The translations under genes were made by a program, and so were the position numbers. DNA of 64,000 nucleotides from Ptiloglossa arizonensis (taxonomy: Eukaryota > Arthropoda > Insecta > Hymenoptera > Colletidae): contig NW_027478539.1 in NCBI RefSeq assembly GCF_051014685.1, forward strand, positions 62,001 through 126,000, given 5' to 3'. Below, in pieces: positions 27,941 to 42,396 of the stretch; position 1 is the stretch's first letter, and each line of letters begins with the position of its first letter. Below the pieces are notes generated by a model that worked only from the letters and a program-made list of their open reading frames with translations, was not told where the DNA came from and did no database searches.

Positions 27941-30911
27941 CCTAGGAGAAAAGTACGCATACCGTTGTAATCGGGCGAGTTTCTACTTTCAGATGCAACA
28001 GAAATTTTGCGGATTGGTCAATCCGTTCGCGAGATATAGCAGTTTGGAGGTAAGAAACGCTTGAGAAACTCAAAATTTTCGCAGTTCTGATGCTCGAAAC
28101 GAATAACTAGAACGGCCTAGGGGAAAAGTACGCATACCGTTGTAATCGGGCGAGTTTCTACTTTCAGATGCAACAGAAATTTTGCGGATTAGTCAATCCG
28201 TTCGCGAGATATGGCAGTTTGGAGGTAAGAAACGCTTGAGAAACTCAAAATTTTCGCAGTTCTGATGCTCGAAACGAATAACTAGAACGGCCTAGGGGAA
28301 AAGTACGCATACCGTTGTAATCGGGTGAGTATCTACTTTCAGATGCAACAGAAATTTTGCGGATTGGTCAATCCGTTCGCGAGATATGGCAGTTTGTAGG
28401 TAAGAAACGCTTGAGAAACTCAAAATTTTCGCAGTTCTGATGCTCGAAACGAATAACTAGAACGGCCTAGGGGAAAAGTACGCATACCGTTGTAATCGGG
28501 CGAGTTTCTACTTTCAGATGCAACAGAAATTTTGCGGATTGGTCAATCCGTTCGCGAGATATAGCAGTTTGGAGGTAAGAAACGCTTGAGAAACTCAAAA
28601 TTTTCGCAGTTCTGATGCTCGAAACGAATAACTAGAACGGCCTAGGGGAAAAGTACGCATACCGTTGTAATCGGGCGAGTTTCTACTTTCAGATGCAACA
28701 GAAATTTTGCGGATTAGTCAATCCGTTCGCGAGATATGGCAGTTTGGAGGTATGAAACGGTTGAGAAACTCAAAATTTTCACAGTTCTGATGCTCGAAAC
28801 GAATAACCAGTACGGCCTAGGGGAAAAGTACGCATACCGTTGTAATCGGGCGAGTTTCTACTTTCAGATGCAACAGAAATTTTGCGGATTGGTCAATCCG
28901 TTCGCGAGATATGGCAGTTTGGAAGTATGAAACACTTGAGAAACACAAAATTTTCGCAGTTCTCATGCTCGAAACGAATAACTACAACGGCCGACGGGAA
29001 AAGTACGCATACCGTTGTAATCGGGCGAGTTTCTACTTTCAGATGCAACAGAAATTTTGCGGATTGGTCAATCCGTTCGCGAGATATGGCAGTTTGGAGG
29101 AAAGAAACGCTTGAGAAACTCAAAATTTTCGCAGTTCTGATGCTCGACAAGCATAACTAGAACGGTCTAGGTGAGAAGTACGCATACCGTTGTAATCGGG
29201 CGAATTTCTACTTTCAGATGCAACAGAAATTTTGCGGATTGGTCAATCCGTTCGCGAGATATGGCAGTTTGTAGGTAAGAAACGCTTGAGAAACTCAACA
29301 TTTTCGCAGTTCTGATGCTCGAAACGAATAACCAGAACGGCCGAGGGGAAAAGTACGCATACCGTTGTAATCGGGCGAGTTTCTACTTTCAGATGCATCA
29401 GAAATTTTGCGGATTGGTCAATCCGTTCGCGAGATATGGCAGTTTGGAAGTAAGAAACGCTTGAGAAACTCAAAATTTTCGCAGTTCTGATGCTCGAAAC
29501 GATTAACTAGAACGGCCTAGGGTAAAAGTACGCATACCGTTGTAATCGGGCGAGTTTCTACTTTCAGATGCAACAGAAATTTTGCGGATTGTTCAATCCG
29601 TTCGCGAGATATGGCAGTTTGGAGGTAAGAAACGCTTGAGAAACTCAAAATTTTCGCAGTTCTGATGCTCGACAAGCATAACTAGAACGGTCTAGGGGAA
29701 AAGTACGCAAACCGTTGTAATCGGGCGACTTTCTACTTTCAGATGCAACTAAAATTTTGCGGATTGGTCAATCCGTTCGCGAGATATGGCAGTTTGGAGG
29801 TAAGAAACGGTTGATAAACTCAAAATTTTCACAGTTCTGATGCTCGAAACGAATAACGAAAACGGCCTAGGGGAAAAGTACGCATACCGTTGTAATCGGG
29901 CGAGTTTTTACTTTCAGATGCAACAGAAATTTTGAGGATTGGTCAATCCGTTCGCGAGATATGGCAGTTTGGAAGTAAGAAACGCTTGAGAAACTCAAAT
30001 TTTTCGCAGTTCTGATGCTCGAAACGAATAACTAGAACGGTCTAGGGGAAAAGTACGCATACCGTTGTAATCGGGCGAGTTTCTACTTTCAGATGCAACA
30101 GAAGTTTTGCGGATTGGTCAATCCGTTCGCGAGATATGGCAGTTTGGAAGTAAGAAACGCTTGAGAAACACAAAATTTTCGCAGTTCTGATGCTCGACAA
30201 GCATAACTAGAACGGTCTAGGGGAAAAGTACGCATACCGTTGTAATCTGGCGACTTTCTACTTTCAGATGCAACAGAAATTTTGCGGATTGGTCAATCCG
30301 TTCGCGAGATATGGCAGTTTGGAGGTAAGAAACGGTTGAGAAACTCAAAATTTTCACAGTTCTGATGCTCGAAACGAATAACTAGAACGGCCTAGGGGAA
30401 AAGTACGCATACCGTTGTAATCGGGTGAGTATCTACTTTCAGATGCAACAGAAATTTTGCGGATTGGTCAATCCGTTCGCGAGATATGGCAGTTTGTAGG
30501 TAAGAAACGCTTGAGAAACTCAACATTTTCGCAGTTCTGATACTCGAAACGAATAACCAGAACGGCCGAAGGGAAAAGTACGCATACCGTTGTAATCGGG
30601 CGAGTTTCTACTTTCAGATGCATCAGAAATTTTGCGGATTGGTCAATCCGTTCGCGAGATATGGCAGTTTGGAAGTAAGAAACGCTTGAGAAACTCAAAA
30701 TTTTCGCAGTTCTGATGCTCGAAACGAATAACTAGAACGGCCTAGGAGAAAAGTACGCATACCGTTGTAATCGGGCGAGTTTCTACTTTCAGATGCAACA
30801 GAAATTTTGCGGATTGGTCAATCCGATCGCGAGATATAGCAGTTTGGAGGTAAGAAACGCTTGAGAAACTCAAAATTTTCGCAGTTCTGATGCTCGAAAC
30901 GAATAACTAGA
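27941..30911 (+). repeat. Rearranged monomers derived from the preceding block
   Basis: Mosaic of pieces seen upstream. Bases 28400-30284 match 25075-26959 at offset 3,325 (19 monomers), with marks such as the CTACAACGGCCGACGGG monomer and TTTTTACTTTC. From 30357 onward the block matches 27557-28272 at offset 2,800 (16 monomers), sharing GGCCTAGGAGAAAAG. Confidence 0.8.
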
Positions 30912-31165
30912 ACGGCCTAGGGGAAAAGTACGCATACCGTTGTAATCGGGCGAGTTTCTACTTTCAGATGCAACAGAAATTTTGCGGATTAGTCAATCCG
31001 TTCGCGAGATATGGCAGTTTGGAGGTAAGAAACGCTTGAGAAACTCAAAATTTTCGCAGTTCTGATGCTCGACAAGCATAACTAGAGCGGTCTAGGGGAA
31101 AAGTACGCATACCGTTGTAATCGGGCGACTTTCTACTTTCAGATGCAACAGAAATTTTGCGGATT

Positions 31166-32041
31166 GGTCAATCCGTTCGCGAGATATGGCAGTTTGGAGG
31201 TATGAAACGGTTGAGAAACTCAAAATTTTCACAGTTCTGATGCTCGAAACGAATAACCAGTACGGCCTAGGGGAAAAGTACGCATACCGTTGTAATCGGG
31301 CGAGTTTCTACTTTCAGATGCAACAGAAATTTTGCGGATTGGTCAATCCGTTCGCGAGATATGGCAGTTTGGAAGTATGAAACACTTGAGAAACACAAAA
31401 TTTTCGCAGTTCTCATGCTCGAAACGAATAACTACAACGGCCGACGGGAAAAGTACGCATACCGTTGTAATCGGGCGAGTTTCTACTTTCAGATGCAACA
31501 GAAATTTTGCGGATTGGTCAATCCGTTCGCGAGATATGGCAGTTTGGAGGAAAGAAACGCTTGAGAAACTCAAAATTTTCGCAGTTCTGATGCTTGACAA
31601 GCATAACTAGAACGGTCTAGGTGAGAAGTACGCGTACCGTTGTAATCGGGCGAATTTCTACTTTCAGATGCAACAGAAATTTTGCGGATTGGTCAATCCT
31701 TTCGCGAGATATGGCAGTTTGTAGGTAAGAAACGCTTGAGAAACTCAACATTTTCGCAGTTCTGATGCTCGAAACGAATAACCAGAACGGCCGAGGGGAA
31801 AAGTACGCATACCGTTGTAATCGGGCGAGTTTCTACTTTCAGATGCATCAGAAATTTTGCGGATTGGTCAATCCGTTCGCGAGATATGGCAGTTTGGAAG
31901 TAAGAAACGCTTGAGAAACTCAAAATTTTCGCAGTTCTGATGCTCGAAACGATTAACTAGAACGGCCTAGGGTAAAAGTACGCATACCGTTGTAATCGGG
32001 CGAGTTTCTACTTTCAGATGCAACAGAAATTTTGCGGATTG
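31166..32041 (+). repeat. Third copy of the GGAGGTATGAAACGG segment
   Basis: Matches 28716-29591 at offset 2,450 (14 monomers), with substitutions such as TGCTTGACAAG, CGCGTACCG and AATCCTTTCG. The last three are shared with the later copy at 35714-36589, so they arose before the 4,548-bp duplication. Confidence 0.8.
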
Positions 32042-34589
32042 GTCAATCCGTTCGCGAGATATGGCAGTTTGGAGGTAAGAAACTCTTGAGAAACTCAAAA
32101 TTTTCGCAGTTCTGGTGCTCGACAAGCATAACTAGAACGGTCTAGGGGAAAAGTACGCATACCGTTGTAATCGGGCGAATTTCTACTTTCAGATGCAACA
32201 GAAATTTTGCGGATTAGTCAATCCGTTCGCGAGATATGGCAGTTTGGAGGTATGAAACGCTTGAGAAACTCAAAATTTTCGCAGTTCTGATGCTCGACAA
32301 GCATAACTAGAGCGGTCTAGGGGAAAAGTACGCATACCCTTGTAATCGCGCGAATTTCTACTTTCAGATGCAACAGAAATTTTGCGGATTGGTCAATCCG
32401 TTCGCGAGATATGGCAGTTTGGAAGTAAGAAACGCTTGAGAAACTCAAAATTTTCGCAGTTCTGATGCTCGACAAGCATAACTAGAACGGTCTAGGGGTA
32501 AAGTACGCATACCGCTGTAATCGGGCGAGTTTCTACTTTCAGATGCAACAGAAATTTTGCGGATTGGTCAATCCGTTCGCGAGATATGGCAGTTTGTAGG
32601 TAAGAAACGCTTGAGAAACTCAACATTTTCGCAGTTCTGATGCTCGAAACGAATAACTAGAACGGCCTAGCTGAAAACTACGCATACCGTTGTAATCGGG
32701 CGAGTTTCTACTTTCAGATGCAACAGAAATATTGCGGATTGGTCAATCCGTTCGCGAGATATGGCAGTTTGGAGGAAAGAAACGCTTGAGAAACTCAAAA
32801 TTTTCGCAGTTCTGATGCTCGACAAGCATAACTAGAACGTTCTAGGGGAAAAGTACGCATACCGTTGTAATCGGGCGAGTTTCTACTTTCAGATGCAACA
32901 GAAATTTTGCGGATTGGTCAATCCGTTCGCGAGATATGGCAGTTTGGAGGCAAGAAACGGTCGAGAAATCCAAAATTATCACAGTTCTGATACTCGAAAC
33001 GAATAACCAGGACGGCCTAGGGGAAAAGTACGCATACCGTTGTAATCGGGCGAGTTTCTACTTTCAGATGCAACAGAAATTTTGCGGATTGGTCAATCCG
33101 TTCGCGAGATATGGCAGTTTGGAGGTGAGAAACGCTTGAGAAACTCAACATTTTCGCAGTTCTGATGCTCGAAACGAATAACTAGAACGGCCTAGGGGAA
33201 AACTACACCTACCGTTGTAATCGGGCGAGTTTCTACTTTCAGATGCAACAGAAATTTTGCGGATTGGTCAATCCGTTCGCGAGATATGGCAGTTTGGAAG
33301 TAAGAAACGCTTGAGAAACTCAAAATTTTCGCAGTTCTGATGCTCGACAAGCATAACTAGAACGGTCTAGGGGAAAAGTACGCATACCGTTGTAATCGGG
33401 CGACTTTCTACTTTCAGATGCAACAGAAATTTTGCGGATTGGTCAATCCGTTCGCGAGATATGGCAGTTTGGAGGCAAGAAACGGTCGAGAAATTCAAAA
33501 TTATCACAGTTCTGATACTCGAAACGAATAACCCGAACGGCCTAGGGGAAAAGTACGCATACCGTTGTAATCGGGCGAGTTTCTACTTTCAGATGCAACA
33601 GAAATTTTGCGGATTGGTCAATCCGTTCGCGAGATATGGCAGTTTGGAGGTAAGAAACGCTTGAGAAACTCAACATTTTCGCAGTTCTGATGCTCGAAAC
33701 GAATAACTAGAACGGCCTAGGGGAAAACTACACCTACCGTTGTAATCGGGCGAGTTTCTACTTTCAGATGCAACAGAAATTTTGCGGATTGGTCAATCCG
33801 TTCGCGAGATATGGCAGTTTGGAGGTAAGAAACGCTTGAGAAACTCAAAATTTTCGCAGTTCTAATGCTCGAAACGAATAACTAGAACGGACTTGGGGAA
33901 ACGTACGCATACCGTTGTAATCGAGCGAGTTTCTACTTTCAGATGCAACAGAAACTTTGCGGATTGGTCAATCCGTTCGCGAGATATGGCAGTTTGGAGG
34001 TAAGAAACGCTTGAGAGACTCAAAATTTTCGCAGTTCTGATGCTCGAAACGAATAACTAGAACGGCCTAGGGGAAAAGTACGCATACCGTTGTAAGCGGG
34101 CGAGTTTCTACTTTCTGATGCAACAGAAATTTTGCGGATTAGTCAATCCGTTCGCGAGATATGGCAGTTTGGAGGTAAGAAACGCTTGAGAAACTCAATA
34201 TTTTCGCAGTTCTGATGCTCGACAAGCATAACTAGAACGGTCTAGGGGAAAAGTACGCATACCGTTGTAATCGAGCGACTTTCTACTTTCAGATGCATCA
34301 GAAATTTTGCGGATTGGTCAATCCGTTCGCGAGATATGGCAGTTTGGAGGCAAGAAACGGTCGAGAAATTCAAAATTATCACAGTTCTGATACTCGAAAC
34401 GAATAACCCGAACGGCCTAGGGGAAAAGTACGCATACCGTTGTAATCGGGCGAGTTTCTACTTTCAGATGCAACAGAAATTTTGCGGATTGGTCAATCCG
34501 TTCGCGAGATATGGCAGTTTTGAGGTAAGAAACGCTTGAGAAACTCAACATTTTCGCAGTTCTGATGCTCGAAACGAATAACTAGAACG

Positions 34590-34937
34590 GCCTAGGGGAA
34601 AACTACACCTACCGTTGTAATCGGGCGAGTTTCTACTTTCAGATGCAACAGAAATTTTGCGGATTGGTCAATCCGTTCGCGAGATATGGCAGTTTGGAAG
34701 TAAGAAACGCTTGAGAAACTCAAAATTTTCGCAGTTCTATGCTCGACAAGCATAACTAGAACGGTCTAGGGTAAAAGTACGCATACCGCTGTAATCGGGC
34801 GAGTTTCTACTTTCAGATGCAACAAAATTTTGCGGATTGGTCAATCCGTTCGCGAGATATGGCAGTTTGTAGGTAAGAAACGCTTGAGAAACTCAACATT
34901 TTCGCAGTTCTGATGCTCGAAACGAATAACTAGAACG
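34590..34937 (+). repeat. 348-bp segment present only in copy 1 of the 4.5-kb duplication
   Basis: Two monomers, each shortened to 174 bp: TTCTATGC for TTCTGATGC at 34738-34739, and CAACAAAATTTT for CAACAGAAATTTT at 34824-34825. Copy 2 passes from the equivalent of 34589 to that of 34938 without it, giving a hybrid monomer. Loss from copy 2 by in-register exchange is the simplest reading. Confidence 0.85.
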
Positions 34938-35459
34938 ACGTAGGGGAAAAGTACGCATACCGTTGTAAGCGGGCGAGTTTCTACTTTCAGATGCAACAGA
35001 AATTTTGCGGATTGGTCAATCCGTTCGCGAGATATGGCATTTTGGATGTATGAAACACTTGAGAAACACAAAATTTTCGCAGTTCTGATGCTCGAAACGA
35101 ATAACTAGAGCGGCCTAGGGGAAAAGTACGCATACCGTTGTAATCGGGCGAGTTTCTACTTTCAGATGCATCAGAAATTTTGCGGATTGGTCAATCCGTT
35201 CGCGAGATATGGCAGTTTGGAAGTAAGAAACGCTTGAGAAACTCAAAATTTTCGCAGTTCTGATGCTCGAAACGAATAACCAGTACGGCCTAGGGGAAAA
35301 GTACGCATACCGTTGTAATTGGGCGAGTTTCTACTTTCAGATGCAACAGAAATTTTGCGGATTGGTCAATCCGTTCGCGAGATATGGCAGTTTGGAGGTA
35401 AGAAACGGTTGAGAAACTCAAAATTTTCACAGTTCTGATGCTCGAAACGAATAACCAGT

Positions 35460-38400
35460 ACGGCCTAGGGGAAAAGTACGCATACCGTTGTAATCGGGCG
35501 AGTTTCTACTTTCAGATGCAACAGAAATTTTGCGGATTAGTCAATCCGTTCGCGAGATATGGCAGTTTGGAGGTAAGAAACGCTTGAGAAACTCAAAATT
35601 TTCGCAGTTCTGATGCTCGACAAGCATAACTAGAGCGGTCTAGGGGAAAAGTACGCATACCGTTGTAATCGGGCGACTTTCTACTTTCAGATGCAACAGA
35701 AATTTTGCGGATTGGTCAATCCGTTCGCGAGATATGGCAGTTTGGAGGTATGAAACGGTTGAGAAACTCAAAATTTTCACAGTTCTGATGCTCGAAACGA
35801 ATAACCAGTACGGCCTAGGGGAAAAGTACGCATACCGTTGTAATCGGGCGAGTTTCTACTTTCAGATGCAACAGAAATTTTGCGGATTGGTCAATCCGTT
35901 CGCGAGATATGGCAGTTTGGAAGTATGAAACACTTGAGAAACACAAAATTTTCGCAGTTCTCATGCTCGAAACGAATAACTACAACGGCCGACGGGAAAA
36001 GTACGCATACCGTTGTAATCGGGCGAGTTTCTACTTTCAGATGCAACAGAAATTTTGCGGATTGGTCAATCCGTTCGCGAGATATGGCAGTTTGGAGGAA
36101 AGAAACGCTTGAGAAACTCAAAATTTTCGCAGTTCTGATGCTTGACAAGCATAACTAGAACGGTCTAGGTGAGAAGTACGCGTACCGTTGTAATCGGGCG
36201 AATTTCTACTTTCAGATGCAACAGAAATTTTGCGGATTGGTCAATCCTTTCGCGAGATATGGCAGTTTGTAGGTAAGAAACGCTTGAGAAACTCAACATT
36301 TTCGCAGTTCTGATGCTCGAAACGAATAACCAGAACGGCCGAGGGGAAAAGTACGCATACCGTTGTAATCGGGCGAGTTTCTACTTTCAGATGCATCAGA
36401 AATTTTGCGGATTGGTCAATCCGTTCGCGAGATATGGCAGTTTGGAAGTAAGAAACGCTTGAGAAACTCAAAATTTTCGCAGTTCTGATGCTCGAAACGA
36501 TTAACTAGAACGGCCTAGGGTAAAAGTACGCATACCGTTGTAATCGGGCGAGTTTCTACTTTCAGATGCAACAGAAATTTTGCGGATTGGTCAATCCGTT
36601 CGCGAGATATGGCAGTTTGGAGGTAAGAAACTCTTGAGAAACTCAAAATTTTCGCAGTTCTGGTGCTCGACAAGCATAACTAGAACGGTCTAGGGGAAAA
36701 GTACGCATACCGTTGTAATCGGGCGAATTTCTACTTTCAGATGCAACAGAAATTTTGCGGATTAGTCAATCCGTTCGCGAGATATGGCAGTTTGGAGGTA
36801 TGAAACGCTTGAGAAACTCAAAATTTTCGCAGTTCTGATGCTCGACAAGCATAACTAGAGCGGTCTAGGGGAAAAGTACGCATACCCTTGTAATCGCGCG
36901 AATTTCTACTTTCAGATGCAACAGAAATTTTGCGGATTGGTCAATCCGTTCGCGAGATATGGCAGTTTGGAAGTAAGAAACGCTTGAGAAACTCAAAATT
37001 TTCGCAGTTCTGATGCTCGACAAGCATAACTAGAACGGTCTAGGGGTAAAGTACGCATACCGCTGTAATCGGGCGAGTTTCTACTTTCAGATGCAACAGA
37101 AATTTTGCGGATTGGTCAATCCGTTCGCGAGATATGGCAGTTTGTAGGTAAGAAACGCTTGAGAAACTCAACATTTTCGCAGTTCTGATGCTCGAAACGA
37201 ATAACTAGAACGGCCTAGCTGAAAACTACGCATACCGTTGTAATCGGGCGAGTTTCTACTTTCAGATGCAACAGAAATTTTGCGGATTGGTCAATCCGTT
37301 CGCGAGATATGGCAGTTTGGAGGAAAGAAACGCTTGAGAAACTCAAAATTTTCGCAGTTCTGATGCTCGACAAGCATAACTAGAACGTTCTAGGGGAAAA
37401 GTACGCATACCGTTGTAATCGGGCGAGTTTCTACTTTCAGATGCAACAGAAATTTTGCGGATTGGTCAATCCGTTCGCGAGATATGGCAGTTTGGAGGCA
37501 AGAAACGGTCGAGAAATCCAAAATTATCACAGTTCTGATACTCGAAACGAATAACCAGGACGGCCTAGGGGAAAAGTACGCATACCGTTGTAATCGGGCG
37601 AGTTTCTACTTTCAGATGCAACAGAAATTTTGCGGATTGGTCAATCCGTTCGCGAGATATGGCAGTTTGGAGGTGAGAAACGCTTGAGAAACTCAACATT
37701 TTCGCAGTTCTGATGCTCGAAACGAATAACTAGAACGGCCTAGGGGAAAACTACACCTACCGTTGTAATCGGGCGAGTTTCTACTTTCAGATGCAACAGA
37801 AATTTTGCGGATTGGTCAATCCGTTCGCGAGATATGGCAGTTTGGAAGTAAGAAACGCTTGAGAAACTCAAAATTTTCGCAGTTCTGATGCTCGACAAGC
37901 ATAACTAGAACGGTCTAGGGGAAAAGTACGCATACCGTTGTAATCGGGCGACTTTCTACTTTCAGATGCAACAGAAATTTTGCGGATTGGTCAATCCGTT
38001 CGCGAGATATGGCAGTTTGGAGGCAAGAAACGGTCGAGAAATTCAAAATTATCACAGTTCTGATACTCGAAACGAATAACCCGAACGGCCTAGGGGAAAA
38101 GTACGCATACCGTTGTAATCGGGCGAGTTTCTACTTTCAGATGCAACAGAAATTTTGCGGATTGGTCAATCCGTTCGCGAGATATGGCAGTTTGGAGGTA
38201 AGAAACGCTTGAGAAACTCAACATTTTCGCAGTTCTGATGCTCGAAACGAATAACTAGAACGGCCTAGGGGAAAACTACACCTACCGTTGTAATCGGGCG
38301 AGTTTCTACTTTCAGATGCAACAGAAATTTTGCGGATTGGTCAATCCGTTCGCGAGATATGGCAGTTTGGAGGTAAGAAACGCTTGAGAAACTCAAAATT

Positions 38401-39659
38401 TTCGCAGTTCTAATGCTCGAAACGAATAACTAGAACGGACTTGGGGAAACGTACGCATACCGTTGTAATCGAGCGAGTTTCTACTTTCAGATGCAACAGA
38501 AACTTTGCGGATTGGTCAATCCGTTCGCGAGATATGGCAGTTTGGAGGTAAGAAACGCTTGAGAGACTCAAAATTTTCGCAGTTCTGATGCTCGAAACGA
38601 ATAACTAGAACGGCCTAGGGGAAAAGTACGCATACCGTTGTAAGCGGGCGAGTTTCTACTTTCTGATGCAACAGAAATTTTGCGGATTAGTCAATCCGTT
38701 CGCGAGATATGGCAGTTTGGAGGTAAGAAACGCTTGAGAAACTCAATATTTTCGCAGTTCTGATGCTCGACAAGCATAACTAGAACGGTCTAGGGGAAAA
38801 GTACGCATACCGTTGTAATCGAGCGACTTTCTACTTTCAGATGCATCAGAAATTTTGCGGATTGGTCAATCCGTTCGCGAGATATGGCAGTTTGGAGGCA
38901 AGAAACGGTCGAGAAATTCAAAATTATCACAGTTCTGATACTCGAAACGAATAACCCGAACGGCCTAGGGGAAAAGTACGCATACTGTTGTAATCGGGCG
39001 AGTTTCTACTTTCAGATGCAACAGAAATTTTGCGGATTGGTCAATCCGTTCGCGAGATATGGCAGTTTTGAGGTAAGAAACGCTTGAGAAACTCAACATT
39101 TTCGCAGTTCTGATGCTCGAAACGAATAACTAGAACGACGTAGGGGAAAAGTACGCATACCGTTGTAAGCGGGCGAGTTTCTACTTTCAGATGCAACAGA
39201 AATTTTGCGGATTGGTCAATCCGTTCGCGAGATATGGCATTTTGGATGTATGAAACACTTGAGAAACACAAAATTTTCGCAGTTCTGATGCTCGAAACGA
39301 ATAACTAGAGCGGCCTAGGGGAAAAGTACGCATACCGTTGTAATCGGGCGAGTTTCTACTTTCAGATGCATCAGAAATTTTGCGGATTGGTCAATCCGTT
39401 CGCGAGATATGGCAGTTTGGAAGTAAGAAACGCTTGAGAAACTCAAAATTTTCGCAGTTCTGATGCTCGAAACGAATAACCAGTACGGCCTAGGGGAAAA
39501 GTACGCATACCGTTGTAATTGGGCGAGTTTCTACTTTCAGATGCAACAGAAATTTTGCGGATTGGTCAATCCGTTCGCGAGATATGGCAGTTTGGAGGTA
39601 AGAAACGGTTGAGAAACTCAAAATTTTCACAGTTCTGATGCTCGAAACGAATAACCAGT
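35460..39659 (+). repeat. 4.5-kb tandem duplication, copy 2 (4,200 bp)
   Basis: Follows copy 1 directly and ends where the 8-mer begins. The few differences noted include CATACTGTTG near 38990. It lacks the 348-bp piece, so every monomer in it is 175 bp. Confidence 0.9.
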
Positions 39660-42396
39660 ACGGCCTAGGGGAAAAGTACGCATACCGTTGTAATCTGGCG
39701 AGTTTCTACTTTCAGATGCAACAGAAATTTTGCGGATTGGTCAATCCGTTCGCGAGATATGGCAGTTTGGAGGTAAGAAACGCTTGAGAAACTCAAAATT
39801 TTCGCAGTTCTGATGCTCGAAACGAGTAACTAGAACCGACTAGGGGAAAACTGCGCATTCCGTTGTAATCGGGCGAGTTTCTACTTTCAGATGCAACAGA
39901 AATTTTGCGGATTGGTCAATCCGTTCGCGAGATATGGCAGTTTGGAGGTAAGAAACGGTTGAGAAACTCAAAATTTTCACAGTTCTGATGCTCGAAACGA
40001 ATAACCAGTACGGCCTAGGGGAAAAGTACGCATACCGTTGTAATCGGGCGAGTTTCTACTTTCAGATGCAACAGAAATTTTGCGGATTGGTCAGTCCGTT
40101 CGCGAGATATGGCAGTTTGGAGGTAAGAAACGCTTGAGAAACTCAAAATTTTCGCAGTTCTGATGCTCGACAAGCATAGCTAGAACGGTCTAGGGGAAAA
40201 GTACGCATACCGTTGTAATCGGGCGACTTTCTACTTTCAGATGCAACAGAAATTTTGCGGATTGGTCAATCCGTTCGCGAGATATGGCAGTTTGTAGGTA
40301 AGAAACGCTTGAGAAACTCAACATTTTCGCAGTTCTGATGCTCGAAACGAATAACTAGAACGGCCTAGGGGAAAACTACACCTACCGTTGTAATCGGGCG
40401 AGTTTCTACTTTCAGATGCAACAGAAATTTTGGGGATTGGTCAATCCGTTCGCGAGATATGGCAGTTTGGAAGTAAGAAACGCTTGAGAAACTCAAAATT
40501 TTCGCAGTTCTGATGCTCGACAAGCATAACTAGAACGGTCTAGGGGAAAAGTACGCATACCGTTGTAATCGGGCGAATTTCTACTTTCAGATGCAACAGA
40601 AATTTTGCGGATTGGTCAATCCGTTCGCGAGATATGGCAGTTTGTAGGTAAGAAACGCTTGAGAAACTCAACATTTTCGCAGTTCTGATGCTCGAAACGA
40701 ATAACTAGAACGGCCTAGGGGAAGAGTACGCATACCGTTGTAATCGGGCGAGTTTCTACTTTCAGATGAAACAGAAATTTTACGGATTGGTCAATCCGTT
40801 CGCGAGATATGGCAGTTTGGAGGTAAGAAACGCTTGAGAAACTCAAAATTTTCGCAGTTCTGATGCTCGACAAGCATAACTAGAACGTTCTAGGGGAAAA
40901 GTACGCATACCGTTGTAATCGGGCGACTTTCTGCTTTCAGATGCAACAGAAATTTTGCGGATTGGTCAATCCGTTCGCGAGATATGGCAGTTTGGAGGTA
41001 AGAAACGGTTGAGAAACTCAAAATTTTCACAGTTCTGATGCTCGAAACGAATAACCAGTACGGCCTAGGGGAAAAGTACGCATACCGTTGTAATCTGGCG
41101 AGTTTCTACTTTCAGATGCAACAGAAATTTTGCGGATTGGTCAATCCGTTCGCGAGATATGGCAGTTTGGAGGTAAGAAACGCTTGAGAAACTCAAAATT
41201 TTCGCAGTTCTGATGCTCGAAACGAGTAACTAGAACCGACTAGGGGAAAACTGCGCATTCCGTTGTAATCGGGCGAGTTTCTACTTTCAGATGCAACAGA
41301 AATTTTGCGGATTGGTCAATCCGTTCGCGAGATATGGCAGTTTGGAGGTAAGAAACGGTTGAGAAACTCAAAATTTTCACAGTTCTGATGCTCGAAACGA
41401 ATAACCAGTACGGCCTAGGGGAAAAGTACGCATACCGTTGTAATCGGGCGAGTTTCTACTTTCAGATGCAACAGAAATTTTGCGGATTGGTTAATCCGTT
41501 CGCGAGATATGGCAGTTTGGAGGTAAGAAACGCTTGAGAAACTCAAAATTTTCGCAGTTCTGATGCTCGACAAGCATAGCTAGAACGGTCTAGGGGAAAA
41601 GTACGCATACCGTTGTAATCGGGCGACTTTCTACTTTCAGATGCAACAGAAATTTTGCGGATTGGTCAATCCGTTCGCGAGATATGGCAGTTTGTAGGTA
41701 AGAAACGCTTGAGAAACTCAACATTTTCGCAGTTCTGATGCTCGAAACGAATAACTAGAACGGCCTAGGGGAAAACTACACCTACCGTTGTAATCGGGCG
41801 AGTTTCTACTTTCAGATGCAACAGAAATTTTGGGGATTGGTCAATCCGTTCGCGAGATATGGCAGTTTGGATGTAAGAAACGCTTGAGAAACTCAAAATT
41901 TTCGCAGTTCTGATGCTCGACAAGCATAACTAGAACGGTCTAGGGGAAAAGTACGCATACCGTTGTAATCGGGCGAATTTCTACTTTCAGATGCAACAGA
42001 AATTTTGCGGATTGGTCAATCCGTTCGCGAGATATGGCAGTTTGTAGGTAAGAAACGCTTGAGAAACTCAACATTTTCGCAGTTCTGATGCTCGAAACGA
42101 ATAACTAGAACGGCCTAGGGGAAGAGTACGCATACCGTTGTAATCGGGCGAGTTTCTACTTTCAGATGCAACAGAAATTTTACGGATTGGTCAATCCGTT
42201 CGCGAGATATGGCAGTTTGGAGGTAAGAAACGCTTGAGAAACTCAAAATTTTCGCAGTTCTGAAGCTCGACAAGCATAACTAGAACGTTCTAGGGGAAAA
42301 GTACGCATACCGTTGTAATCGGGCGACTTTCTACTTTCAGATGCAACTGAAATTTTGCGGATTGGTCAATCCGTTCGCGAGATATGGCAGTTTGGA
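39534..42396 (+). repeat. 8-monomer HOR, two copies (1,400-bp period)
   Basis: Landmarks repeat at 1,400 bp: TAATCTGGCG (39691, 41091), CTGCGCATTCCG (near 39851, 41251), CATAGCTAG (near 40174, 41574), TGGGGATTGG (near 40431, 41831) and GAAGAGTACG (near 40721, 42121). Differences include CAGTCCG against TTAATCCG, and TTGGAAG against TTGGATG. The match ends at 42397. The CATAGCTAG monomer links it to the following 7-mer. Confidence 0.9.

Larger units (their letters stand above)
30912..35459 (+). repeat. 4,548-bp tandem duplication, copy 1
   Basis: Twenty-six monomers with two 1-bp deletions. Distinctive monomers read GGAGGCAAGAAACGGTCGAG with AATTATCACAG and ATACTCG. Bases 30912-34589 match 35460-39137 closely. 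Bases 34938-35459 match 39138-39659 at offset 4,200. Confidence 0.9.
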
